Assembly: GCA_004835665.1 (NCBI GenBank)
Contig: RBKR01000025.1
Coordinates: 124,001-188,000 of the forward strand
Reading direction: 5' to 3'
DNA from: Phoma sp. XZ068
Lineage: Eukaryota > Ascomycota > Dothideomycetes > Pleosporales > Didymellaceae
Length of the DNA: 64,000 bases
The position numbers were made by a program, and so were the translations under genes. Below are positions 23,030 through 34,505 of the stretch, one piece after another; the stretch's first letter is position 1; each line of letters opens with the position of its first letter. A model generated the notes under the pieces. The model saw only the letters and a list, made by a program, of their open reading frames with translations, did no database searches and was not told the DNA's origin.

Positions 23030-25020
23030 ACTCTTCATCTCTGTAAGTTGAGAGAGAGAGGAAAACAGCATTTCTAGATTCTCGTAAAGTGTCATAGTTT
23101 TGTCAGCATCGATATCAACATGTACGTGGTCCTTTTTTGAATTGGTTTTGAGCTTTGAAATAAGAGTTGTTTTGATATGCAGAGCAGGGTTTTAGTATCA
23201 TAATAGTAATGAATGCACAAGGTATATGCTACACACATGTATGAACTCAGATGCTCTTTCCATGTAATTCCCCAATCCTTTTTTTAAAGGGTCACTCCAC
23301 TCACAGGAGGCAAAAAGCATTTCTGCACTCGAAGAATGTTTTGAAGGTTTAAGGCAAAATCACACGGGGCAGATATAGGATTGTTCGCATAGCTTTATGA
23401 GCGGTTTGGAATGAGTTGTACACAAAAGAAAGAAGTTTTATCCCTCGCAACGAAGGAGGCAAGGCACACATGCATCTCTTCCCACGGGATTTTGGTCCAA
23501 GTTCTTCAATGTCGATCGTATTGAAATCTTACACCCCAGGAAACAGCATTGTGACCATTGAACTCCTTTTATAGTCTCACCCGGCAAACATGTTTATGTG
23601 GCTATTGCCTTTTTTGCGTTGACTTTGAACATTTTAACAAAGTGTAGTTGTGTATACAAGAAGAAGGCCTTATCACAACACAACAAATAAAGCACGGCAC
23701 AGACATTCTCCCATGTCCTTTGTAGTTGAAAATCTCTATACAACCCTAGGAAATAGTATATTAATCTTAGCACTTGTTTTGTAGTCTGGCCAGCAAGTAT
23801 ATATTGGTGAATATCGTCTTTTTCGCGTCAACTTTGGACATTTTGGAGTGAAGTGTTTCTCGTTGACACGAGAGGAAGCACTCATATCCCATTGTAATGC
23901 AACGAACAAGGTACGGCACAGACGTACATCTTCTCCCAGGATCTTCTCACTTTTGACTTGTCCAGCGCTGTTTTGTGGAAGTCTCCATACAAAGAAGGAA
24001 AACAAGCATGCCTGCTCTTAATATTCATTTTTAAGTCTCGCCTGCAAAAAAAAAATTTCGGAGCGCGCTGCGATTATCTCATCATCAGTTTTGAGCTTTG
24101 AAAAAGGCCGGCCCATGAGTACGGAATAGAAGGTTTTTTCCCTCTGCAGCAAGTGACACACAGCGCAGACATGCATCTATTCCCATGGATATCTTTGATT
24201 CTGACTTCTCTGATCCTGATTTATAGAATTCTCTCTCCAGTCACACACACAGAAGGGAAACAGCATTTCAGATCTTTAAGTAGGTTTCGTAGTCTCTCCA
24301 GTAGAACATTTTTTGAATCACTCACTTTTTTCGCATCTGCTTTGGACTTTGGAATGAAGTGTATCTTGTTTACAAGAGATGAAGGACTTATGTATCCTCG
24401 CAACGAACAAGACGCAGTACAGATATACATCTGTTCACACGGGGTTTCTGGTTGAAGTTTCCATGTTTGGAAGTGGAGAGAAGAGAGGGAAACAGCAGTC
24501 TTGATTTTCGAGTATATTTCAAAGATTCGCCGACACTGATATCAATGTGTAGTAGGCCCTTTTCCACATCAGGTTTGAGCGACTCGGAATTTGGGCGGCT
24601 CCTGAGTATGAAATAGAAGGTTTTAATCACCTGCAACGAACGAGACACGGCACAGACATCAATTTTTCTCATGACCTTTTTTGAATTCAGCGAATGCCTT
24701 TCCTGGTGGAGTCTCTCTCCATACAACCCCGGGAAATAGCATTTTATATCTTTGAGAAGGGTTTGCAATCTCACCAGCCATCGTACTGTAACCTGGTCAC
24801 TTTTCGCATTCTTTTTGAGCAAATAGAATGGAGTGTATCTCGTGTACACAAGAGGAAGAAACGAGGCAGATGCCATAGACATACATTTCCTCCTCGGAGT
24901 TTTTCATTTTTGATTTCTCCAGCACGGTTGTTCGTGAAGTCTCTCCACGCAGAAAGAAGCTGTATTATGCTCTTTAAGTAGGTTTCGAAGATTCGCCGAC
25001 ACCAACACAACAAACATGTA
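23030..25020. repeat. Degenerate tandem repeat family B, period about 240 bp
   Basis: About nine diverged units can be registered by a GGAAACAGCAT-like marker near 23064, 23313, 23541, 23751, 24001, 24258, 24491, 24734 and 24953 (spacing about 210-257 bp). Each unit also tends to contain a TTTGAGCTTTGAA or TTTGGACATTTTGGA block, a CGCAACGAAC..GGCACAGACAT block followed by CTTCTCCCA, and a CAGATCTTTAAGTAGGTTTCG block. Divergence is high and indels are common. No transposase, reverse transcriptase or terminal repeats were seen. Confidence 0.75.
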
Positions 25021-25119
25021 TGAATCTGGTTCATGTTTCAGACATTTCGGAGGAAGAACAGCTCTTTACACAAGGTACATGAGTAGGCAACACTGCTTCC
25101 GCCACATAGGCGGATACGT

Positions 25120-25780
25120 GTGCCGATTTTAGACACTCGAGCCTCCACCTCCACGTGAAGCACATGTATTCGTCACATCCTGGATTTTGATTTTTGATTT
25201 TCTTTCTTCTTCCAACACAAATCTTGATTCCCAGACACTCTGGACATCACAATGTTCGTCTGTTATTTTGAATTGTCCGCCGATGTCAGGCTCAAGCCTG
25301 CGTTTCCACTTCCACGAGAAAACATACATCCGTCACATCCTGGTTTTTGATTTTTGATTTTTGAATTTTGATCTTCTGACACATACTCGACTTCCCAACT
25401 TTCAAACATTGCATGGTCTTTGGTGGTTTTGAGAAGTCGAATGATTTCACACTCGAGCATTCACTTCCACTTCTACTAGAAAGACATATACTGATGGCCT
25501 TTTGGTTTTTGATCTTCTCTCTTCGGCGCATAAATGAGCAGCCGTGAAAGTTTCCAGCATCAAATGGCCGTAGGATGATTTTGAGAAATGATTCTAGACT
25601 TTCAGACTCGAGCGCCGCGCAGACAGTAATGTGGCTAGGCACTCGAACTTTCGATGTGAAGTACACATCGAACTTCCCCACCTTCCGAACATCAAAGGAC
25701 ATCAAATTGTCGAAGATCGTTTTTGAGCGCAAAATCCTGTCAAGGCGTGCAGAAGATTTTGATTTGAAGTGAAGTGAAGT
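25120..25780. repeat. Degenerate tandem repeat family C, period about 160 bp
   Basis: At least three units are marked by CGTCACATCCTGG followed by TTTTTGATTTTTGATTT near 25171 and 25331, with a weaker copy near 25491. CACTTCCAC..GAAAACATACAT lies just before each. A fourth, weaker unit may lie near 25640. The family adjoins family B directly. Confidence 0.65.
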
Positions 25781-26239
25781 GGATGAATGTGATTTTAAAT
25801 CTCCTTCTCAAAACTCCAGCATCAAACGGGCGTAGGTTGATTTTTGATGGACCATGGATCTGCTTTCGAGAACGTTTTCATATTTATTTTGTAGAGGTGT
25901 GTTTTGATATTTCAATTTTCAAATAAAGTCGTAGTTATTATAAGAAGGAAAGAGTACGCCTCGGCGAGGTTTTATATACCGCTATCACTCAGCGCTGAGC
26001 ACTCAGCACGTAGCACGGAGCATTGAACACGCTGATTCGATTTTTGAAGGCGTAAATACGCCGAAGTGCACAAACAGTCTTAGACTGTCGGTAATTTGAT
26101 TTATTCCAACGAACAGAGCGTGAAGAAGGAGATGGAACCCTGAGGTACTTAACATGCATAGATAGACACGCATCATTGTCGTATATTCATATTCATATTC
26201 ATATATATCTTACACACACACACACTCATTACTTCTACA
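25781..26239. other. AT-rich DNA with simple repeats downstream of the PXA/PX gene
   Basis: Short iterated GAGCACTCAGCACG-like words occur at about 25988-26025. TATTCA/TATA and (CA)n tracts occur at about 26183-26225, just beyond the stop codon of the convergent gene. No ORF of note. Confidence 0.6.
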
Positions 26240-29200
26240 TCACTGCGTAACCCCCCTCAACCCCTGCAACACCAACCCAAACATAACCCCCCTCGCCACC
26301 CTAGGCTCCTGCAAACAATCAAATACCTTGCCCAACGCCTCGCCACTCGCCGCCTGCCCCATGACACTCGTAAGCGCACTCGGCATACCGCGCTCAACCA
26401 GCAACTTCCTCGCCTTGAGTCTCAACTTCTCCTTCTCGTCGGGGCTCGCTTCCTTCGGCCAGGCCGCGAGTTCGGACTCGGTGGGCAGCGCGTTGGCGCG
26501 CATTTTGCGGAGGTGCGAGGCCAGCCCCGCGTCGGATGTGGATGCGTCGAGGGTGGTTTGGAAGAGCGTTGTTATGGATGATAGTTGGGGGTTTCCGGGG
26601 CGCATGAGGAAGGTTTTTGCGGCGTTGAGGAGGGTGCGGCGGAGGGTCCATGCGGAAGAGAGGGTGTAGAGTTCGTTTATGACGGCGAAGAAGAGCTCGA
26701 TTAGGACGGTTGTTTCGGTCTCGGAGAGGGGCGTGTGCGGTTTGGGTTGTCTTGAGGGTTTGGAGGGGGAGGTGGTGGTGGAGGCTGTGACGGAGGTTGC
26801 GGATGTGCGGCGGGGGAGGGGAGGGACGGGCGGAACGGAGTCGTTGGATGCGGCCATGGAAGTTAACGATGTCCGTGAAGCATTGCGGGCGTGGAAGGGG
26901 TCGAGAGATGTGCGGGGTGGGGTGTTGTTGTAGTCGTCTGTGATTTCGCTGGGCATGGGTGGGAGGTTCATGATTTGGTCGCCGCCGAGGGCAGGGCTGA
27001 GGTCCATGCTTCTCCTTGGGCTGGGGGCGCGACTGTTGGCCCTCGATCCATATCGCGACGACCGACCAGAGCGCTTGCCGTCGCCGTCGGGGTTGTACGA
27101 AGGTCGTCGCTCCATCTGAGCTTCGCGTTGGGGTTGCTGGTCGATGACTGGCGAGTTGGCGTTGCGAATCGACTCCATCGATGTGCGCTTCGAAGCCAGT
27201 GACAAAGTGCTTTCTGAGCGGATGTGTGTGGGGAGCTCAGGGACGATAGACTCGGCCCGGTTGTGACGAGTCTTCAGAGGCTCAGTTGTGTTTGTGGATG
27301 TGCGAGAGAGGTTTGCGGTGCTGCTGCTGGCGCTTGGAGTGCTGGTGTTTGTGATGTTTGTGACCGAGTCACGGTTCTTCTTCGCTCCAAAAGGTGCAAC
27401 GCTGCCCAAGACGCCGGTGACACCGCCAAATAGTGCTTTGCCTCCCCCGGCAACTTCTTTCGGCGCCTTGGAAAGTACGTCAAAGGTCGATCCTATGCCT
27501 TTGCCCATGGTATCGAAGGTCTGACCTGCCCAGCCAATGCCTGGAAAGCCACCTGGTGTCTTGCCAGTTCCGACCTCCTTCTCCAGGAAACGCTTCATGC
27601 CCTCGCTCTCGGCTAGGGGCTTGAATTTGACTGCATCGTTCAGGTAACGTTCGAGCTCACCGCGAAGAGAGGGCTTAGTGTGGCCCTTCCACCCTGGCAG
27701 CTCAGCATGTGCTTCGATAAAGCCAGTCGTGCCCGTGATGGCTGCAATGCGGCGGATGACTTCGTGCAGAGTCTCGAACTCGGTGTATTTCCGGGCGGTC
27801 ATCCATCCGGAGTGGTGGTGAGAGGATGGTTCGATCTGGATCAAGTACTCTACATTCGGCTTGTTCCTCATGACACCCTTCTCTCCGGGCATGCTGTCGT
27901 CAAAGATGGACATGGTGCTGTTGTAGAGTGTGAGAGGAGGCGGTCGTGCCTGAACTGGTCGGTCATTATCGTCGAGCAATGCGGTTGGCGGATTGTTGCC
28001 CAGCAGCTGGTCGAAGCTCGTAAATGCTTTCTTCGATTCATCAGTAGCTTTTGGTGGCGTTGACGGTGCGACTTGCGACGGCTGCGTCTGTGGAGCGGAA
28101 ATGCCTAAGCCTGTGGTCTCGCCCTCTGCTGTGGCCTCACTTTGGGATGAGTTTGGTGTCATGATGCCTTGGGTCGTGCTTGCCGACTGGTCGTCAGTTA
28201 GAGATGCAGTCGAGTCGTCCAGACTCTTCAGGCGCTTTGCGTCTTCCTCTGCTATCAACCGGCTCAAGCGCTTTGCTTCCTGCATGGCTTCGTCCATGGC
28301 GTCCTGGGCTCTGCTGACGTTTCGCCTGTGCTCTCTGCGCTCTGGCGACATTGTCTCTCCCGTGGTCTTTTCGATGTTGTTCTTGACGTTCTGAAGCTGG
28401 CCAGACGACTCCTCGACGCCCGCGTCGATAGCGTTCATGAGCTCAGGCTCGCCGTCCTCGAGAAGATAGACGATCCATCCGTTGATGAATTCTGGCTTAG
28501 CGCAGCTCGCTACGATCATCTCGAGGATGACCTTGGCCAGGATCTGGTGCAGAAATACCCTTGCTGGCATGCAGTTGTACGTCTTGTGCTCCAAGTAATT
28601 TTGGAGAATGTCTTCGGCGGCGACAGTGAACTGCCGTGTCTGGTACTCGGTGTCGAGAATGTTGGCGAGCGTGCTGTCTCGCTTCATCTTGAGGTAGATG
28701 TCGACCGCCTCGCTCGGTGCATCGCCAGGGGATGCCATGATGGCGGTCGACAGCTCCTGCAAGAGGATGATCATGAACGAGGACGAGCGGGTTACAAAGT
28801 CGACAAAGTTGTCGGCAGGTCGCTTGCGGGAGAGATGTGCTGACACGGAGAGGATGAAAGCAGTGAGGGTCTGGCGGCACGAGTTGGGGAAAGCATCTTC
28901 GAAGGGCAGAATGGGTGAATACCACCATCTGTGTTGCATTAGATAGGTTTGTATGTAGCGCACCGAGGACATACTTGACATAGCCCCGGATGACGGCGTC
29001 CGTCAGCTCTGTCAGTGCCGCCGCCGTCTCTGGCTTGAACTCTGAGTAGTCGAGGTTCTTGCCCGAGTACAGCTTCAAGCTCAAGTCTGAGGCCTCTGTG
29101 CCGCCGTCTTGCTTGTCCTTCTTGTCTCTCCAGTCCAAGAGCCTGCTCGCTACAGTCGCACCCAGCTCGCGCTTCCTGGCGTCGCTGCTCTTACCCGTGT

Positions 29201-29531
29201 GCTCTGCGTCCACGCCGCTCTGTGAATGGCCCTCCCATGTCGCATGCAGCACGACTCCTCCAACAACGCCGATGAGCACCAGCCCAACGCGGCCGAGTAT
29301 CAGGTACGTCCCTGCCCCGAGGCCCACCAGACAGGCGCCGAGCGTCTCGTTGCTGGCGGTCGCGAGGAAGTGTAGGGCGCGGTCGGTGAGGGCCTTGACG
29401 TCCAAGGGCGGCGCCTGAGTGGCTTCTTTCTGCGGCACTGTGTCTGCTGCCGCGCAGTCTACGGCGTCGTTGAGCGGCGCATCGGCGGTCGCGGCGGGCG
29501 CATTCGCATTCACTGCAACGGGGTCGCTCAT
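26240..29531 (-). CDS. PXA-PX-nexin C membrane protein (Mdm1/SNX13-like, no RGS domain seen)
   Basis: A 1081-residue protein encoded by exons 29531-28975 and 28928-26240, joined across a 46 nt GTATGT..CACAG intron (frame ..GYVK-WWYSPILPF..). Residues about 75-110 are hydrophobic and glycine-rich, fitting one or two membrane segments. A PXA domain covers about 160-355, with a charged helical stretch at about 380-420. A PX domain spans about 543-636 (RKYTEFETLHEVIRRI). A low-complexity S/R-rich region follows, then a C-terminal nexin-C domain. This architecture is used by ER-anchored tethers that bind phosphoinositide membranes. Unlike Mdm1 and SNX13, no RGS domain is visible between PXA and PX. 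The start at 29531 (MSDPVAVNANA) is the first good ATG. Confidence 0.88.
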
Positions 29532-29782
29532 GGTGGCTGCGTGAGCGCATGCATGGGTGGTGAGAAGACGCAAAGAAGTCCAGCAACGTGTCGAGCGGCC
29601 GTCTGTCAGCAACGAAGAGCACAAGTGGCGTCTTCACCTGCGCCGCGGGCTCTGGGGAGATGGTCGTTTCACCGCTGTCCAACGACCGGAGCGGGCGTGT
29701 CCGACCTCCGATTGGTGAGGTCTGCGGCTGGCAAAATTATCACCACTCTCCCGCACCCCATCCCTCACCCCCGACCTGCATC
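29532..29782. promoter_or_regulatory. Short divergent promoter, PXA/PX gene and thioesterase gene
   Basis: Only 251 bp separate the two start codons. An ATTGG at 29710-29714 (CCAAT on the minus strand) lies about 70 bp upstream of the thioesterase ATG. Confidence 0.55.
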
Positions 29783-30244
29783 ATGGCTTCCGCGCAGGCC
29801 CCCAACAGCCCCGAGACGCTCGCCCACGTCCAGAAGTTCTGGGAGGGCCGGAAGCCTAACAGCCCCATCTACCAGTTCCTGCTTGACGACATCAAGCTGA
29901 CCTATGCCTCCAAGGGTGTCGTGCGCGCGCGGCTCTTGCTGACCAAGAACCACGTCAACACCCATGGTGGCATTCACGGCTCGGTGTCTGCTACGCTCAT
30001 TGACTGGGTCGGTGGCATTGCAATTGCAGCTTGGGACAACCGTGACAAGGCCGGCGTGTCGACCGACATTCACATTTCATATGTCAGCTCAGCAAAGGAC
30101 GGTGACTGGATTGAGGTCGAGGGCAGGTGCGACAAGGTGGGAGGCACGTTGGCCTTCACTTCTGCCACAATTTGGAAGATTGTCGACGACCAGCAGGGGC
30201 CTGTCGTTGCTACGGGGAGTCACACCAAGTATGTGAAGGTGTAA
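29783..30244 (+). CDS. Hotdog-fold acyl-CoA thioesterase (PaaI/ACOT13-like)
   Basis: A 153-residue single-exon protein of the 4HBT/PaaI thioesterase superfamily, expected to hydrolyse acyl-CoA esters. The catalytic-type motif NTHGGIHGSVSATLIDWVGG matches the HGG..ATL.D pattern of the family. The STDIHISYVSSAKDGDWIEV and VGGTLAFTSATI strands complete the hotdog fold. Length is normal for ACOT13. The ATG at 29783 follows a CCTGCATC context. No organelle targeting sequence is evident, so location is open. Substrate cannot be read from sequence. Confidence 0.9.
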   Translation: MASAQAPNSPETLAHVQKFWEGRKPNSPIYQFLLDDIKLTYASKGVVRARLLLTKNHVNTHGGIHGSVSATLIDWVGGIAIAAWDNRDKAGVSTDIHISYVSSAKDGDWIEVEGRCDKVGGTLAFTSATIWKIVDDQQGPVVATGSHTKYVKV

Positions 30245-30923
30245 TCACGCTGTCTTCTTTGAGGTCTCGTCCGCGCTCCATGGATGATCGAACTCCACTC
30301 GGATTGCGAAGATTGACGGCGCCTGAACTGGACGCCTCTGTGACAGCCGTAAGGCTCTGGGGTTTGAACGGTGATGGCGCCAACATCTACAGTAGATTCT
30401 GCTCGAATGCCACGAATGCTCAGCAATCACAAACTTGAATCATTGCGTACCTGCTAAACTTGAATGTTACTGCACACGTTCCACATCTGTCTTACTCATT
30501 TCCGACCTCTTCACATAATTGCAGAACAATCATCGGCCAGTTCTGACTAAAAACTAAGCTTCAGTCGCTTGGTTCTATCGTGTGACTGTCGCACGAACAG
30601 TGTTCTACGACCGAACATTCAGACGCCCAGCAAATGGTAATGGTGGGGTCAAGCTCGTGGCGCCCGCTGGGCATGCAATCTGGGGAGAGCCGCACCAACA
30701 TCCCTGCTTAGCCCAGCCCCAGCTTCGCTGACGTCTTGCCGCCGCCGCGAACTCTTGAAACCACATTGCGCGCTCATGTTGCTTGCTGCTACCGCAATTC
30801 AACCAAGTCGTTCTTGCTGGGCATTGAGCACATAACAAGAACATCATCACAGGGACGCCAAGGCTCACCAGTAAGTCGCATTCCGCGTAACTCCGGCCGT
30901 CCTACACCGATCCACCCACCTTT
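30245..30923. other. Intergenic, no gene seen
   Basis: Contains the thioesterase 3' end and the promoter and leader of the Vps62-like gene. A GTAAGT at 30871 could be a leader-intron donor. Nothing else supported. Confidence 0.5.
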
Positions 30924-33178
30924 ATGTCATCTGCATGCTCCGCGCTTCCGACGCTTCCCACCTCTGCAGCTTTCCTTGCACTTTGTGTAAGCCTTGGTGT
31001 GGGGCTATCACTATCAACCATAGGTCCGGGTGACGTCGATCTTCCGCACGCTTCCTCGTCCGACCATGCATCCAGCGCGAGCTCGATGGAAGTTCGGCGT
31101 TTGACAGCCTCCTCTGCGGTTTTGTCAGCGCCGGCAGCTTCGGCATCCACCATTCGCTGCTAGCATTCCTTGTTTGAGTCGTAGAGCATGATGCTAACTG
31201 TACAGTGCCTATCGTTCCGTTCTTCCAGCATGATGGCGCCCAAGTGCCGCTCGGAGAGCGGCTGCCGTCATGGCTGCCAGAGTCATCCATATCTTCTGTT
31301 GACCTCCCAGTATACTCATCTATAGCGGGATACCCTTCGTCGACCCGGACCTTGAAACCAGACTCTGCGCCGGACGCTCTCTACCCACACACCCCTCTCA
31401 CCATCGACGTTCCTACCGACCATCCTTCGAATGCGCACACGTCTGGGCAAGCTCCAAAGTCTATCGCTGGTTCCGGTAGCTCGCCGAGTGAACTGAACGA
31501 TCAAATGAAGGGCCGGAAACCCGCCATTGCCGCCGCCGGGACATTCTTTGGCCTCTTCTCCCTCTCCCAGATATACCAGAATGTGCTCTTCGACAAGCTC
31601 ACACCATGGTCGGAGCGAATGGAGGATAAAGCATGGGTCGCCTCATCAGAATCTTGGGTAGACAGAAAAACATGCGATTGGTTCGGCATGTGTGGGTTGT
31701 CACACCTGAACAAGTCCCGGTGGACAAGCAAGGGCAAGAAGCAAACACCGCTGGACGGTAAAGACACAAATAAAATAGACTTGAACAGCTTCGCGGAAGA
31801 TGCACGGACACTACCCGAAGACTACGACGAGAACGAGGTGGTTGAGATTCCACAGTACGTGCTAGATCACGCGCCGTTGATTCACCTCTACTCTGGCGAG
31901 AACTTCTGGCCATGCGACATGACCGACCACTTGATACATACCACGCCTCACCTCAACTACACCCCGCTTCAAGCCTCCGACGATCACCCGAACATCCGGA
32001 CTTTGAACGAGCTGAACAAGTGGGGTCGATTCGTATATCTTCAGAGTGATGATAACGTAGAGGATCGGCCAAAGTGGTTAGGTGGAAAGACCAACATCCC
32101 TTCAGTCCCGAGTGATGGCGATGATAGTACTGATGGGGACGATGACGATGACGACCAAGAAGACCACCCTAAAGGTGACAAAGACTACAAAAAGAAGGCG
32201 TGGTGGCATGCAGGAATTGGCGACACTGAAGACAGGGGCGGTATTCGCCCATACTCCACATCGTCAGGACGTCTGATACCCACGAGCACACCGGAAGGTG
32301 AGAAGCTTGTGGAGCCGGAGGAGATCTGGCAGCCAGAGCTTTTGAAGGGCCGCCGCCGATTCGAGGGTAAGAGAGTAGTTGGTGGTCGAAGCGATGCGCC
32401 TGCAGTGCTCGTCGTAGTGCCCAAGGGCGATGGTGTCGTAGACGCTTTTTGGTTTTTCTTCTACAGCTACAACCTCGGAAACACAGTGTTCAATGTGCGC
32501 TTCGGCAACCATGTTGGTGACTGGGAGCACACTACTGTGCGGTTCCACCACGGCGTCCCTAAAGCAGTGTTCTTCAGCGAGCATTCGTTCGGCGAAGCGT
32601 ACACCTGGGACGCCGTAGAGAAGATTGGCAAGAGGGTGAGTTGCGCACATGCATGTAAACACGAACAGCACTGACCTCAACAGCCTGTTGGATATTCAGC
32701 AACCGGTACACATGCCATGTATGCCACTGCCGGCGTTCATCCCTACGTTCTCCCCGGCGGCATCCTCCACGATGTGACCGATCGCGGTCCTCTCTGGGAT
32801 CCCAGCATGAACATGTACTCGTACATCTACGACTACCAGCGCGACCACCTCGCTACCTCGAACCTTACCCCCGAAGCCCCCATTGGCTTCTTCTACTTTG
32901 CCGGTCACTGGGGCGATAAGTTCTACCCCCTCAGTGACCCTCGACAGTACCGCTTCCTTGGCCAATATCACTACGTGAACGGCCCTCTGGGGCCAAGATT
33001 TAAGAACTTGGGGCGCCAAAAAATATGCCAGGGCAATGGAGATTGTATATTGAAGGACACACTTGACGGCACACGTCAAAGGAAGATGAAGAGATACCCT
33101 CACGTTGGCGAAGGAGAGCAAATAACCGAAGAAGATGCGAAGAAGATCTTCGGACCAGAGTATGACACTGCATCTTAG
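30924..33178 (+). CDS. vps62: Vps62-like (DUF946) protein
   Basis: A fungal protein of the vacuolar protein sorting-associated 62 family. The well-supported part is exon 31206-32635 joined to 32684-33178 across a 48 nt GTGAGT..CAACAG intron (..IGKR-PVGYSATGTHAMYA..). Family signatures include YVLDHAPLIHLYSGENFWPC, FWFFFYSYNLGN and NHVGDWEHTTVRF, GVPKAVFFSEHSFGEAYTW and FAGHWGDKFYPL. An aspartate-rich tract lies mid-protein. The first exon is uncertain. The ATG at 30924 opens a signal-like hydrophobic stretch (AAFLALCVSLGVGLSL), but its junction to the main exon is not unique. Candidate donors are GTAAGC at 30987 and weaker GT sites to 31099. Role in vacuolar sorting is by family only. Confidence 0.85.
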
Positions 33179-34505
33179 GCGTTGCATTACGATATCCATG
33201 AGTCCCACGCTCGTTTTGAAGTGTTCGGCGTTGGCGGTGACTTTCTTTCAAGCTCGTTTTTTGTAGCCTCCATAGCGATGATCTGAGATACCAACGCGCA
33301 AGCACCAAATCTATCAAATTGCTCAGCACCGACATCGCCGCATTGTATGACTCAGACCCTCAATGTCGGTCTGTCTGTGCTCGCCTGCGTCGTGGGCACG
33401 AAAAAGTGCAAAGACAGTTTGTCAAAACTCCATAATCACGCCGGCGGCAAGTTAGTCGGGCGAGCTTCGCCGCGTGAACATCCCGCACTGACGTTGATGT
33501 CAGGTATATGAGTCGTTAAGCGTTTTCGAAGATTCTTGATGCAACGTCTTGTCTGCGTCGCAACAATAACTTGTCTGCTTGACAAAGACCCAAAAGAATC
33601 ACCATGCAGTTGACATATCGTGCAGTGAGACTTACACGGCAGACCGGCCCGTTGTGTAAGCATCTGGCGGCGACCAAATGCTTGTCAGCTGCATGCCATA
33701 ATTCAGCCTTATGAGCATCTTGCAGTCGAATAGAGTTCTCCTGGCCCCCTTGTCTTGTGACGTGAGAGGTGGGATGCGGGCGAGAGAGTCGTAAGAGGAT
33801 GTGCAAGTGACGTCGCGAGCTGCAACAAGCAAACAGAAGCCGGCGTTCATTCGCTGCGCATGGGCAAGCAAACAAAGTTTCGTTGTAACTGCGGCCTCAT
33901 CTCACCATCACGATCAAGAATCACGTCGGTAGTGGCGGTGGTGCAATCCGTAGCCAATGCAGGTGTGACGGGGGACGAAGATAGATCCCCGCCTGCCCTG
34001 ATCGCGACAGGGAGCTTATCAGCTCGCCCCAACAGCAGGTCGTCAACACGTAGCACCACCCAGCATCTCCGAAGCGTCGTGTTGGACCTGTCTTGTTTCG
34101 ACCCAACAAAGAGAGCCAGCGTGTTCTTTTTCTCTTTGAGCATCTGCGCCTTTGTGTACCACGACTTGCGCCTGACCCTCTGTCCCGCGAGCCCGCTGAA
34201 ACCGGTCGCTTGATCTATCTTAGCGCGTTGTGGTCGCATCATTACCCGTTGACGCCAGTCTCCCCTCAATTCACCGCTCGACGAGCTCCGAATCTCGCAG
34301 CGAGACATGAGGAAGTCAAGACCATAACGACAGTCACTGTTTGCTCCTGGGGCGTGCTTCCGCCGCCCTGTCCCACAACTCCACCCCTACCTCCATCGTC
34401 TCCGTACCTTCCCGATATACCTCGTGCCGTGGTTCACACGTCAGAGGCCCCTTCCTATATCGCCACGACCACACCCCGCGATAGTCCCCCCAATCTCACC
34501 AGACC
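33179..34505. other. Intergenic, no gene seen
   Basis: Short overlapping ORFs on both strands lack any recognisable domain. Presumed to hold the Vps62-like 3' UTR and the promoter and leader of the next gene. A pyrimidine-rich stretch lies at about 34365-34500 just before the ATG. Confidence 0.55.

Noticed and set aside
22330..25780. CRISPR array or transposon
   Set aside because: The repeats are too diverged and unevenly spaced for CRISPR, the host is a fungus, and no transposase, polymerase or terminal repeat is present.
28497..28974. Read-through extension of the PXA/PX first exon
   Set aside because: Loses family similarity after the GTATGT donor; splicing to 28928 restores it.
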